Shown here piece after piece: positions 44,088 through 55,249 of a stretch of 64,000 bases of DNA. The notes under the pieces were generated by a model. It was given only the letters and a program-made list of their open reading frames with translations, was not told the DNA's origin and made no database searches. A program made the position numbers and the translations under genes. Position 1 is the stretch's first letter; every line of letters starts with the position of its first letter. Location: assembly GCA_025084515.1 (NCBI GenBank), contig JAJAGP010002212.1, positions 28,501-92,500 on the forward strand, read 5' to 3'. This DNA comes from Ancistrus triradiatus. Its lineage: Eukaryota; Chordata; Actinopteri; Siluriformes; Loricariidae.

Positions 44088-44379
44088 TTCCTGCAGTGCA
44101 AACATGCGAGAAAAGGGCCACTTTCTCCAACAGTCTCCAAAGGTTCCTCTGGTGGGAGAGCGCCTATGCATTGCGAGGCTGAGGCAGTCTGTATTTGTCT
44201 CCTGACACTGCTTGTTCAACATCAGTTTTAACTTCAGCCATGCAGTTTTATGCAGCTACGCTATCTTCACAAGTCGTGCAGTGACCATGTACTCTCATGG
44301 CATGTTTTGTGATTGATTTTTGTGTTTGACATTCTTGATATCATCATGTTGCACATAGTTTTGACAACAATTAAGATAT

Positions 44380-44560
44380 TATTGTTGGCAAGGCATTTCA
44401 CACATCCCTAATGGGACACCAGTCCATCACAGGACTAGCACAATCCCTCCCTTAGTCGTGGTCAATCATGCCTATATGAAGCCTGACCTGTCTGGGAGGC
44501 ACGATCAGGATCCAAACCCAGGTCCCTCTGGTACAGTGACTGTGGGCCACTGTAGCCATT
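44380..44560 (-). repeat. Diverged SINE, minus orientation
   Basis: GGGACACCAGTCCATCACAG and GGATCCAAACCCAGGTCC then CCACTGTAGCC look like a reversed SINE with a B box. Confidence 0.5.
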
Positions 44561-44711
44561 TGCTTTTAAAAAGATATTGAGTTATGTAAATACAGTACTA
44601 AAAATATATTACGTTATGTTTATATTACCAGTACAGATATGAGAAAGTACAATAGCCAATCATTCTTACTTTGTTACTTTATACCACGGACAGGGCATTT
44701 CCTGGACTAGG

Positions 44712-44903
44712 GACTGTGGTAGCCTAGCGGTTAAGGTACTGGACTCTGGCCCAGAAGGTCCAGGGTTCAAATCCCACCTCTGCCAATCTGCCACTGTTGG
44801 CTCCTTGAGCAAGACCCTTAACCCACAACTGCTTGGATTGTAAGACTGTACCAATTGTAAGTCGCTCTGGATAAGGGCGTCTGCTAAATGCTGTAAATGT
44901 AAA
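44712..44903 (+). repeat. tRNA-derived SINE, plus orientation, well preserved
   Basis: GACTGTGGTAGCCTAGCGGT head with A box, GGGTTCAAATCCCACC B box, and tail GGATAAGGGCGTCTGCTAAA then TGCTGTAAATGTAAA. One of the cleanest copies here. Confidence 0.9.
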
Positions 44904-45480
44904 TTTCCTAAAATACCTGTGGAGTATTATTCACAAAACATCCCACAGCTCTTCAGTTTTAATAATGTTTTGATGAGAAAGTGTTACATTATGACTGTAG
45001 TTCATCTAGGTTCCGTGCTGTGCTGATTATTGATTACTGCCTACAGAGGTCCCATATGCAATTATTAAAACATGAGAAAAATGTTCATTAACACGCAAGC
45101 AATATAGCTCATAGGGGAGCAACACAATTGTCTGACACAGTTGCTAAATTCCAAAATTACTGATAGGAAACATTTAGAGAAACGACTGAAATCAATCCAC
45201 CTTGTTTTGTGGATCACACTAGATAGGCCGACGGAGTTAAACACCACAGATTTCCTCAAAGTAGTTACAACTAACACATTAAACAAAGACTTTTGATTTT
45301 CTGTAGGCTCCATTTTTGACAACAGCAAAGCAAAGGTTTGAAACAGTAGTAATGATTCACATAATGAAGTCATGAACAATGGAAACAAAATATGTTGCGT
45401 TGTATGAAAAAAATTGGTGGTGCTAAAAAGTACAAATATAAGAAGTATATAAAATAAGTATACATAGGTACTCCTATGCG
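44904..45480. other. Collagen intron 3; unassigned minus-strand open frame
   Basis: A 148-codon minus-strand open frame spans 45511-45065. It has a hydrophobic start and no recognisable domain. I do not call it a gene. Confidence 0.4.
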
Positions 45481-45960
45481 GTCTGCGGTGGCCAGACATA
45501 CGATATTTCAACGTTTTGGTTGGAATCCATACTTTAAAAAACCATACTTAAAATTTTGAATTTTCCCGGGCAAGCGATAGGTGATGCGCTGTACTCTCCC
45601 ACACTGTGAGGAAGTCAGCAGGGCGTTGCGTAACGAGTCATGTGGCGACATTCCTGAGCTCTGGGAAATGTAGTGAGGAAAGCCGTGGTCACGCAATAAT
45701 CGTTTTTTGTTTACTCAATAAATTACAAGAGATATTCAATACTTTTATTATAAGATGAACCTTATGTTAATGATTGCCCAACTGTAGTTTAATGTAAGTG
45801 TTTAAATCATGTTTAAGGTACGCTACACACTCGATACTCTCCTGTACTTATATTTGGAACTCTGCGTGAGGTAGGGAGTCACGTGGCAGGAGTGATGAAT
45901 GCTGGGAAATGTAGTGAGAAAAAGCCGGGTTCACAGTCGTGTACAGTATTAAGCATGTGT
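45481..45960. repeat. Unclassified repeat with an internal direct duplication
   Basis: CTGGGAAATGTAGTGAGGAAAGCCG near 45661 and CTGGGAAATGTAGTGAGAAAAAGCCG near 45902 (each cited in part: GGGAAATGTAGTGAG) are both preceded by AGTCA(T/C)GTGGC about 25 bases upstream and followed by TCACAG/TCACGC. Confidence 0.6.
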
Positions 45961-46294
45961 AAGGAATGCTACGCTATGTTATAGACGGGGTATATATTAC
46001 ACTCTTGGGTGCCCTTTATGAACATGTTACAAGTTTATGAGTAAACATGTTATAAGATTGTGTCAACATGTACAAAAATTTAGAAAGTTTGGAAGACGTT
46101 GGACATTCCAATAGCATTAAAGATGCAGAGAGCTGGGCATTTTCTAAATTGTTAGACCGTGAGTGAAGTCCTCTATTATTAGAAGACGTTTATTAACTGA
46201 AGTGCACAACATCCACTCTAAATACACACATTCTAATGTTAACTTGCTTCTCTGACACACCTCAGACAGGTTTAATGACAGACACCCACTAAAT

Positions 46295-46350
<56 letters not shown>
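46295..46350 (+). repeat. (CA)n microsatellite
   Basis: About 50 bases of CA repeats. Confidence 0.97.
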
Positions 46351-46489
46351 CACCTGCTGACTGTCTTAAAGTAAATTACAAACAGAAACAGACACTCACA
46401 CTTGGCACACCTAATAGACATGAGACACTCTCATTAACCGTAGTCTACTATAATAACACTAACCGCGCCCTACACACACACCCCAACAC

Positions 46490-46654
46490 TTCTCGGTGTG
46501 TGTTTGTGTGTGTTTGCGAGAGAGAGAGAGAGAGAGGGAGAGAGAGGGATGGATGGATGGATGGATGGTCAGATAGAGATACATTGTGGAAAAAGCCACT
46601 GTCTCCCACTGTATATGTAGACGCATAGCAGTAATCCTTGGAGATTCCTTACAT

Positions 46655-46695
<41 letters not shown>
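46490..46695 (+). repeat. GT, GA, ATGG and CA simple repeats in one cluster
   Basis: GTGTGTGTTTGTG to 46516, AGAGAGAG to 46547, ATGG units to 46568 and CA repeats at 46656-46695. Confidence 0.9.
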
Positions 46696-46697
<2 letters not shown>

Positions 46698-46799
46698 CCT
46701 CCCCCCTTGAGTGCTTTCTTCAATGGAGCCCTTTCATCCTATGCCACGTGGCACTGGTTGGGGAGGGTAAGAGAGAGAGAGCGAGAAAGAGAATTTGAT

Positions 46800-47840
46800 C
46801 AAACGATCACTCTCTGTTAATTAATAGCTATATTTGCATGTATTTCTTATGCAAATATTTGCTGATGTGTTTGCTTTGCAAACACCTATTCCCAAACTAA
46901 TTTATGCTTGAGTGTTAAGTGTAAACATATCATCCATATGTGCTGAAAATCGAAACAGTATGTATCAATATGGAGGTGGCCTTGTGTTCATCGCTATAGC
47001 ATTGTCAACTGTTCTGGAGAGGATGTGCTTGTTGCTTTGATTGTATGTAGCCACAAGACTGTAGGGTGTCTATAAGGCAAGTTCCACTGTTAAATAAACG
47101 TATTACTTGACCATCAATGCATATGAGAAGTTTTCAGACTTGTATGAATCACAAGGAAGCCTGGTTTTATCCACATTTCATCAATTCAGTTTGAGCATGT
47201 AGTAACAAAATTAAAGTGGGACTTCCATTATAAGTATTAGTCTCTGAGGTGTTGTTTGGAAATAAGATCACAACGCTCAGCAGCTAGCCAAGTTTTTCCA
47301 CACCATACCCCATTTGTGCATGGAGCCACTATCATGAGCTTCCTTATGCTGTTGTTGCAAAGCTAGAAGCAAACAGTTCTCCACAATGAGCTTGATTGAT
47401 CACCCCACATTTCCACTGCTTCAGGGAATTTCCACTCCAGTCATCTCATGTACAACTTTTGGCTTCTGTGCTGCCCTCTGGTCATGCAAACACAATCTGT
47501 TATGCTCCCGTTGGAGCATAAGTGTTTTGGGGCAGTCTGGAACCAAAGCAACCTTTGGATAGCTTAGATTGCTCATTGGTTATTGGAACCACATTTTTTA
47601 TATTTTTAAATGACCTGCTTAATGAGGAGCTTAATATCTAAGTCAGTAAGTTAAAGTCAATAAAATCTAGCATTACCCAATTGTCTAGTGTATTATGTGT
47701 AGTTAATTAAGAAATCCAAAAAGCATGATGATGATTAAAACATTTTTTGTCTTACATGCACGAGTGAGAAGGCTGATGGGAAATAGGTTATACACGATTC
47801 TATTGTAGTACACAGGTGTGCGTTTACTTGCGCAGTGTTT
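46800..47840. other. Collagen intron 3, nothing recognised
   Basis: No exon or named repeat. Confidence 0.5.
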
Positions 47841-47848
47841 CACAAAAA

Positions 47849-47849
<1 letters not shown>

Positions 47850-47882
<33 letters not shown>
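47850..47882 (+). repeat. (GT)n microsatellite
   Basis: About 32 bases of GT repeats. Confidence 0.95.
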
Positions 47883-47884
<2 letters not shown>

Positions 47885-48038
47885 CATGTGCATGCACTTG
47901 ACAGTTCAGTATTTTATAAAGCAAACAAACTCATGGGGAAATGGGAAGGCATTAGTATGAAGTTCCTGATATTCTGATAGTGTGTGTGTGTGCACATTTG
48001 AGTGGGTGTTTAACCCCTCTCCCGCCTTGTGTCTTAAG

Positions 48039-48092
48039 GGACTTCAGGGACCTCCAGGAAAACCAGGAGCGGCAGGAAAGAAAGGACCACAG
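48039..48092 (+). CDS. col27a1: Collagen XXVII-like exon 4 (54 bp, six Gly-X-Y triplets)
   Basis: Exon of exactly 54 bp starting with a Gly codon, between acceptor CTTAAG and donor GTAAGT at 48093. It encodes GLQGPPGKPGAAGKKGPQ, six perfect Gly-X-Y triplets, entering and leaving in phase 0. The 54-bp length is the ancestral fibrillar-collagen exon unit. The upstream pyrimidine tract (CCCCTCTCCCGCCTTGTG) is good. It follows the GPP end of exon 3 without a break in the Gly register. Confidence 0.9.
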
Positions 48093-48109
48093 GTAAGTGT
48101 ATTTGTGTG

Positions 48110-48310
48110 TCCACTTTATATATCTTTGTGAAGAACCAAATGTCCCAACAAGGATAGAAAGATCTGACATTTTTTGCCTTGTGAGGACATTTTGCTGGTC
48201 CCCACAGGGAAAACTTCCTTTTTAAATCAGAAACCGCACCTTCTTTTGAAAAAAAAAACAAAACAAAGGTCAAAAGATATCCGTTAGGATACTGAGGTTA
48301 AGGCTATGGG
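48110..48310 (+). repeat. Intronic repeat copy just after exon 4
   Basis: ACCAAATGTCCCAACAAGGA, TGTGAGGACATTTTGCTGGT, CTTCTTTTGAAAAAAAAAAC and ATACTGAGGTTAAGG follow the 29726 family order; it starts about 20 bases after exon 4. Confidence 0.75.
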
Positions 48311-48563
48311 TCATGGGAGTGGAGGGCACCGACAGACTGAGACAGAATGCTATCCAGTGGGTCACAGTGGGTCATGATGAACCCAGTGTGAAAGCTAATA
48401 TGTCACGTCCATACACCATGGCTAGAAATAGTGCTAAATAAAAAGAGCCATATTCTAGGTTTGTATGCACACTCCTGTTTCATCTGTCAGAACATTCATT
48501 TTACATGCATACACAGTGCCAATTTAAGTTCATACCATAACACCTGTACCTCTGTAAAAATAT

Positions 48564-49045
48564 GCAGTACTGTGCAAAAGTCTTAGGCCACCATTAAATA
48601 GCTCTACCATTTGTTTTAGCAATGCTATAATGACCATATGTAATTATTTCTTAGTGTCTTTATGAGAATACAACCAGAAAATGCAGATTTGTATGCAGTA
48701 TTAAAAAACTGAAAAACATCAGAAAAATCAGCTTATGTTATGCTCCAGTGGCAGTTATTTAGTGCGACCTCAAATTTGATCTGGGAGCTTCGTCGGGATG
48801 CCAAGTTGACCCTTCTTCAGTTCAAAGAAGCTTGATCAGAATGCCCTTTTAGGAAGGGTAGCTGCCAAGGAATCACATTTTCAGAAGGGCTACAGGGTGA
48901 AAAGGCTAAGATATGCTAAAGCTTACAAAGATTGGAATGAAGATCAGTGGAAAAGAGTATTATGGAGTGATGAATCCAAGTGTGAAAATGGCAGTTATTG
49001 TGTGTGAACAAGCAATTTGGCCCAGCCAAAATGATCCGATTTTTT
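48564..49045 (+). mobile_element. Tc1-like transposon fragment with CAGTACTGTGCAAAAG end
   Basis: Left end CAGTACTGTGCAAAAGTCTT. 48830-48975 is transposase coding sequence on the plus strand, with GAATGAAGATCAGTGGAAAA then TATTATGGAGTGATGAATCC (WSDES, first catalytic Asp). The right half is missing. Confidence 0.75.
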
Positions 49046-49546
49046 TTCTGTCACTGTGATGACATTTGGTCCTCATGTATAGGTAGACAAAGACACAGAC
49101 ACACAGACATCACATAGTAGTGTTCAGGACCTCAGCCTTGACCTATGGCTAGGACTTCACATGGGTGTGATGTGTGACATTAGCAACTGTTGCTACCATG
49201 TAGAGGTTCACAAATGCGTCAAATCCACAGGTCACGTATGGCCGTGTGTTCTTGTGTGTATCTTGGGTCTTTGTGGGTCACAGACGGTTTGTCTAGGTGG
49301 TCTTAACCTCTGGTTTGAAGTTTGAATCACAGCAGGAAGCCGCCTCTGACCCTAACCTTAAATGACCCTAGCACATAAGGGTTATGTGCTGGGGTCATTA
49401 GAGGTCACAGTTAGAAGTGTGTAGCTGAACGTCCAGACTGTGACTTTTTTCTTACCTGTCTCCTGACTGATACATAAACTACTGTGCGTCTGTATTCACT
49501 GATGATTTGTATTACCATGTTTTATTTGTTTGTGTTTGTGATGTAG
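49046..49546. other. Collagen intron 4, nothing recognised
   Basis: No further exon or named repeat. Confidence 0.5.
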
Positions 49547-49600
49547 GGACCTCCAGGGCCACATGGTAAGCCAGGACGACCCGGTCCCCCAGGCTTTAAG
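49547..49600 (+). CDS. col27a1: Collagen XXVII-like exon 5 (54 bp, six Gly-X-Y triplets)
   Basis: Acceptor GATGTAG before 49547 and donor GTATGC at 49601 enclose 54 bp encoding GPPGPHGKPGRPGPPGFK, again phase 0 at both ends and in register with exon 4. The arrangement GPPGPxGxPGxPGPPGxK resembles the corresponding stretch I remember in mammalian collagen XXVII. Confidence 0.9.
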
Positions 49601-49839
49601 GTATGCATGCGTTCTCTTACTTTGGCAGTTTTTCTCTCTGCTCTGTTCAATTCATATTCTGCTTATTGCTCCACTTTGCAGATGTAACGTCAGAGACAGT
49701 AGCTCATCTGTTGTTGCACAGTTTGTGTTAGTCATCCTCTAGTCCTTGATCAGTGCTCACAGGACGCTGCCTACAGGATGCTGGTGGCTGGATATTTTTG
49801 GTTGGTGGACTATTTTCAGTCCATCTGTGACACCGAGAT

Positions 49840-50075
49840 GGTTAAAACTCCAGCAGCACTGTAGCGTCTGATCCAATTGTATCAGCGCAACACACACTAT
49901 CACACCACCATCTCATCAGTGTCACTGCAGTGCTGAGAATGACCCACCACCCAAATAGTAGCTGATCTGTGGGGGTCCTGACCATTAGAGAACAGAGTAA
50001 AGGGGACAAACAAAGTATGTAGAGAAACAGATGGACTACAGACCGAAGCATATAAATATATACCTGAAGAAAAAT
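49840..50075 (+). mobile_element. Non-autonomous DNA element copy, truncated
   Basis: CAGCACTGTAGCGTCTGATC, ACACTATCACACCACCATCT and GACCATTAGAGAACAGAGTA match the 39715-40535 element; the right end is lost after GGACTACAGACC. Confidence 0.7.
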
Positions 50076-50988
50076 CCCCACACATTTATGTAATGGCTTT
50101 GGATGTCAGGTACAGGACCAGGGAGACTCTCACAAAATGACACTTCAAAGGCACTGGGTTGATTAATTATCAACTTAATGACATGGCAAGCAATAGTCCT
50201 CATGTCAATCTGACTGCAAATTTGTAATAGAATTGTTTAATAATTGGTCCATCTTGATCTGTCAATAGCTATGTGAGAAAGTTAGAACCAGCTTGATGTA
50301 AAGTATTGTTTTTCTTTATTGAAGTCCATGCCAACAAAGTGCTAATTGTAATTTTTGTTGGTGATTCCATATTTTTCCTCTACTTGCTCTGGAAAAATAT
50401 GCCATTCATTTAAACGATTAAATTGAAGTAGTTCTGAGGTATGCTTCATGAAGCCAGTCTGTTCAGCTGCTTTGGTGTTGTGATATCCTTATTTGCCTCG
50501 GAATAAAATTACTGAGGACATCCTGTATGTGTGGTGATTCCAAAACTTTTGCCAGATTGTGTCCCATTATGATCTCCTTTCAAATGAGTGCTAGTTTAAG
50601 AATACAGGTATGCGCATATTAACGTCCACATTACATCATGTGAAAAAGGACGTTGAACGAAATGGACGTTAGCAGTGACGAAGTAGTTTAGATACTTTGC
50701 ACATAGTGCTTTATTTTAAGCAAAGTAGGAACTTAAGACATGTTTTTCCAACTTCAAGACTGCAGTTCTATGTTCCGCCAGCAGGTGTTGCAAGGGTTCC
50801 CTTGTACTTGTTTTCTGTCATTCAGATGTGTATATATAACACAACTGTTTATTTCCTATTGTAATAATTAATACCTTGAACGTTAAAGCGAATGGATGTT
50901 GAGCGGATTGCCATTAAACAGTGCATATTTCTATGTAAGGTGGAAAATGAAGGAGTCCTATTTCTTACCAGCGAGTGGATAACATGTA
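50076..50988. other. Collagen intron 5, nothing recognised
   Basis: No exon or named repeat. Confidence 0.5.
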
Positions 50989-52540
50989 CAGTGGGGCAAA
51001 AAAGTATTTAGTCAGCCACTGATTGCACAAGTTCTCCTACTTAGAAAGATGAGAGAGGTCTGTAATTTTCATCATAGGTACACTTCAACTATGAGAGACA
51101 AAATAAAAAAAAAATCCAGGAAATCACATTGTAGGATTTTTAAAGAATTTAATTGTATATCATGGTGGAAAATAAGTTCAACTCATACTTTGTAACATAA
51201 AACCTTTGTTGGCATTGACAGAGGTCAAACGTTTCCTGTAAGTCTTCACCAGGTTTGCACACACTGTAGCTGGTATTTTGGCGCCATTCCTCCATGCAGA
51301 TCTCTCCTCTAGAGCAGTGATGTTTTGGGGCAACATGGACTTTCAACTCCCTCCACACATTTCCTATGGGCTGAGGTCTGCAGACTGGCTAGGCCACTCC
51401 AGGACCTTGAAATGCTTTTTACGGAGCCACTCCTTCGTTGCCAGAGCGGTGTGTTTTGGGATCATTGTCATGCTGGAAGACCCACCCCCGTTCCATCTTC
51501 AATGCTCTCACTGATGGAAGGAGGGTTTTGGCTTAAAATCTCACAATACATGGACCCCGTTCATTCTTCCCTTAACACGGATCAGTCGTCCTGTCCCCTT
51601 TGCAGAAAAACAGCCCCAAAGCACGATGTTCCACCCCATGCTTCACAGTAGGTATGGCAACACTCAACATTCTTCTTTCTCCAAACACGTCGAGCGTTGA
51701 GTTTTTAGCAAAAAGTTCTATTTTGGTTTCATCTAACCACATGATATTCTCCCAATCCTCTTCTGGATCATCCATATGCTCTCTGGCAAACTTCAGACGG
51801 GTCTGGACATGTACTGGCTTAATCAGGGGGACACGCTGGCACTGCAGGATCTGAGTCCCTCTCGGTCGTAGTGTGTTACTGATGGTAGCCTTTGTTACTT
51901 TGGGTCCCAGCTCTCTGCAGGTCATTCATCAGGTCCCTCCGTGTAGTTCTGGGATTTTTGCTCACCGTTGTCGTGATCATTTTGACCCCACAGGATGAGA
52001 TCTTGCGTGGGGCTCCAGATCGAGGGAGATTATCAATGGTCTTGTATGTCTTCCATTTTCTTACAATTGCTCCCACAGTTAATTTATTCACACCAACCTG
52101 CTTGCCTATTGGAGAGTCACTCTTCCCAGCCTGCTGCAGTTCTACAATTTTCTTCCTGGCGTCCTTCGACAGCTCCTTTGGTCTTGGCCATGGTTGAGTT
52201 TGGAGTCTGACTGTTTGAGGCTGTGGACAGGTGTCTTTTATACAGATAACGAGGTCAAACAACTGCCATTAATACAGGTAACGAGTGGAGGACAGAAGAG
52301 CTTCCTAAAGAAGTTGTTACAGGTCTGTGAGAGCCAGAAATCTTGCTTGTTTTTGGGTGACCAAATACTTTTTTTCCACCATGATTTACAATTAAATTCT
52401 TTAAAAATCTTACAATGTGGTTTCCTGGATTTTTTTTTCTCATTTTGTCTCTCTTAGTTGAAGTGTACCTATGATGACAATTACAGAAGTAGCAGAACTT
52501 GCACAATCAGTGGCTGACTAAATACTTTTTTGCCCCAGTG
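50989..52540 (-). mobile_element. Tc1-like transposon with CAGTGGGGC ends
   Basis: Left CAGTGGGGCAAAAAAGTATT; right, in reverse complement, CACTGGGGCAAAAAAGTATT, with TA at 50987-50988 and 52541-52542. The minus-strand transposase is broken (see 51150-52262). Third copy of the family seen here, after 24929-26457 and the end fragment at 21150. Confidence 0.92.
51150..52262 (-). pseudogene. Tc1-like transposase, frameshifted and lacking the catalytic Glu
   Basis: DD34E-type transposase in pieces. 52190-51876 holds PRPKELSKDARKKIVELQQA and a helix-turn-helix (SPIGKQVGVNKLTVGAIVRK), then a second DNA-binding part. 51925-51572 holds HMDDPEEDWENIMWLDETKI with the first catalytic Asp (DETK). 51380-51150 is the C-terminus, where the usual PIENVW motif reads PIGNVW, so the catalytic Glu is replaced by Gly. 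Frameshifts separate the blocks. Confidence 0.85.
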
Positions 52541-53000
52541 TATTTATTGAGATGCTACTGAAAGAAACAGAACTTTTAACCAGTTCTTCTCCAAACATGG
52601 TTTTGAAATGCCAAAGTCATATTATTTGCAGTTACCAGTATATTCTCAACATGTTAATGACTATATGTAATACTGCTGAAACTGTGGCTTGTGTGTGTGT
52701 GTATTTATATGGTGTTAACAGTTGGGTCTTAGTTTCTCTCATGTTTATTTCCCCTGCCTCCCTTAAGACAACAAACCTACACTTGTACAAACGTTTTTTT
52801 AAAACAAAACACACACACACGCACAAACATACAGACATTCATGTGATATTTGATGGCCATAGTAAAGTGTCAGAGTTTAATGTAAGTGCAATTAGACCAG
52901 GCAAACTGGTGTCAATCATGCTATGAAGATGCTCTGAATGATCCATGTTAATTTTCTTCCCCTTGCTATGTCTGTCTCTCATGATTGGTCTTTTTTTAAG

Positions 53001-53052
53001 GACATAAGGGTGACCTGGACTCTCCCCTGGAAAAGCTCCTAAAGGAGAGAAA
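53001..53052 (+). CDS. col27a1: Collagen XXVII-like exon 6, 52 bp with two apparent single-G losses
   Basis: Acceptor TTTTTTTAAG ends at 53000 and donor GTGAGT begins at 53053. The 52-bp interval is clearly collagen-like (CATAAGGGTGACCTG ... GGAAAAGCTCCTAAAGGAGAG) but the Gly register holds only if one G is missing at the exon start (AAG|GAC for AAG|GGAC) and a second in CTGGACTC (for CTGGGACTC). With those two bases it would be a 54-bp exon carrying the LSPGKA interruption known in this chain. As written, direct reading in phase 0 reaches TAA near 53040. Either the assembly dropped two bases in G runs or the exon is damaged. Skipping it would keep frame, since all neighbouring exons are phase 0. 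Confidence 0.75.
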
Positions 53053-53300
53053 GTGAGTAAAGACTGTCCCATCATTGCTGTCCATTCACACCCTTCTCTG
53101 GTGGCCTGCATGCTGTTTTACATTATAATGCTTTAAATTTAATAAGTTCAAATCAAGTGGCTCCTACAACCAAGCAGCAAAAGAGTTAGACAGTTTTAGC
53201 AGTGCAGTTGTTGCCATTAGCTTCTTCCAGCCTCATTTCAAACTGGCGAACATTAAAGGTCTCGGTGGGTTGGTGTTGGCTACCTGTTTCTACATCTAGT
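53053..53300. other. Start of collagen intron 6, nothing recognised
   Basis: No named repeat. Confidence 0.4.
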
Positions 53301-53304
53301 GCAT

Positions 53305-54290
53305 TGCCATAAGTATTCACTCCCTAACAGTTTTGTTTTGTTACAAACTGGAACTTATTGGAATCACACATGTCATCCGTCTAAACACAATGGTCTATAT
53401 TATTAAAGTGTGGCATTACTATAACCAGTATATTGTGCAAAATTATCAAGTTGTTTGCTCCAATGAAAAAATTAATTGTAGTTCTGGTGCAACCAGTTGC
53501 CATCAGCAGTCCAATTATTAGGCCACAGTTAGAGTTGACTTGTGCTTTGACAGTTTCTAGAGTGCTCTCTGCCATGCTGAGGCCCACATTCTTTGCCACT
53601 GTGGCCCTGGAAGCGAAGTGCCTGGCCACAGTAACCAAACAGGCCATGTTGAGAGTGTTAGAAGTCTTAAGGACAGTCTTCATGGGTATGGTCAAACCCA
53701 TTTGCCCATTGAGCCCTGAGAAAGGGCATTCCATTGGCAGCTTCTTTCTCTGACCAGCCTAAAACTGCACCAGTGGGTCTTTACCTGCCACATTGGTGCC
53801 CCCAAACTATCTGATGCCACATCTGCAGCCCCTGCAGACCCCACAGCTTCTGATTGCCAGCTTGCAAACCCTGCTATCTTTGATTGCAATCCTCAGAGGT
53901 GATGCTCATGTATCCTGCGATTGTGTCAGAGGTCCCTGTAACCCCAGAAGTGGACCCTGTGCCTCTGGTGTCCATCATTTTGGACATCTCAAAGGGGTCA
54001 TCATATTGGAACTTTGTCTTTTGGCCACCCCCACTAGGTCCGACAATACGTACCCTTTTCCACTGGCAATTCCAATGAGGAGTCCATTGACTATGTTTTA
54101 TGCTGTTTTGCCTACTCACCTGTCATCCCTGCTTGGTCTACTGTGCTCCCCTTATTCATTTCTCCTTTGAGATGTGCCCTTTGTGAGGGGCTATGTCATG
54201 AGCAGGTGCCCCGAAGAGGGTGTTCTGTCGGACCTGATCTCTCTTTGTGGTTGAATGTGGACTGCAGGGAGTGAATATTTACTCAGCGAA
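53305..54290. mobile_element. Possible DNA element bounded by ATTCACTCCCT ends
   Basis: TAAGTATTCACTCCCTAACA at 53310 and, in reverse complement near 54260-54280, TAAATATTCACTCCCTGCAG may be inverted ends. The interior has partly overlapping open frames on both strands (53433-53753 plus; 53734-53381 minus) and resembles no family I can name. Confidence 0.35.
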
Positions 54291-54479
54291 CAGCTGTCTG
54301 TAACACTACGAAATGAGGGAACGTTCAAGGATATTTAATGCTCATGTGAGGCACTGTACTTAACCTCACAGACAACAAAGGCCGTCTAGTGTTGCTTTAA
54401 AATTATGATCTCACAATAATAGGGAGAACAAGTGTCTATGGCACCAGTGAAGAACCTTCTAATTGTTCAGTGTGATCAT

Positions 54480-54870
54480 ATACACTTTATGGTCAACAGT
54501 ATCTGGACATCCCTTCTAATTAGTGAGCATTTCAGTCACACCCATTTCTAGCCGATTTCTGAAATGGCTGGGATATTTCCGTCGGCATGGAATGGGTCGT
54601 ACTGAGGAGCTCAGTATCTTTTAACATGACACTACCATGGGTTACCATTTTCAAACTAGTCGGTTTGTCATTGTTCTGCCTGCTAAGGCCACACTGTGAG
54701 ACAGGAAATGCTGTTGATGTGCAGTGGAAACATCTAAGAGAAACAAATGCTCAGCCTGCAGTTGAGACAGAGCAGCGCCGCTAAATGCTGTAACTGGTAC
54801 AGAGCTTTGAATAGTGACATCAAGCCCTGACTGCAAACCTAGCAACCCCTTAAACAAGCCTAAAACATCT
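54480..54870. mobile_element. Short non-autonomous element, diverged
   Basis: TATACACTTTATGGTCAACA then GTATCTGGACATCCCTTC and TAGTGAGCATTTCAGTCACA resemble the start of 28272-28660 and 36401-36922; the right end is unclear. Confidence 0.5.
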
Positions 54871-55249
54871 ATTTTCTGGTTATGTGGTTACTTCGACAGC
54901 TGTTCCCATGATGTGTCAATATTGTTGACAGTGAACTCTGGTGTTTCTGGTTTGGTGGTGTGGTGTTTTTAACCCCACCCTTGTCTCCCAATTTGGCATT
55001 TCTAGTTCCTCAGTGTTCAATCATTTGCATGAAATGCATCACAGGAGGAGGGCTGTAGGCTAACAAGTGCTGCCGCACAATTTGCAGAAACCACCACCAC
55101 CACCACTTTTCTACCACATACTTCTACAAGGAGATTCAATTTGTTGGAGAAATGGACTAAGCTCAGCATGTTCATCTTCCATCTTTGGCAGCGTCTAGAT
55201 TGCCTGATGGGGCCACTGTTGCATTGGCAGAGAGATGGACTGAAATGGA

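Noticed and set aside
45065..45511. 148-codon minus-strand frame in intron 3
   Set aside because: No recognisable domain, AT-rich hydrophobic composition, no splice or promoter support.
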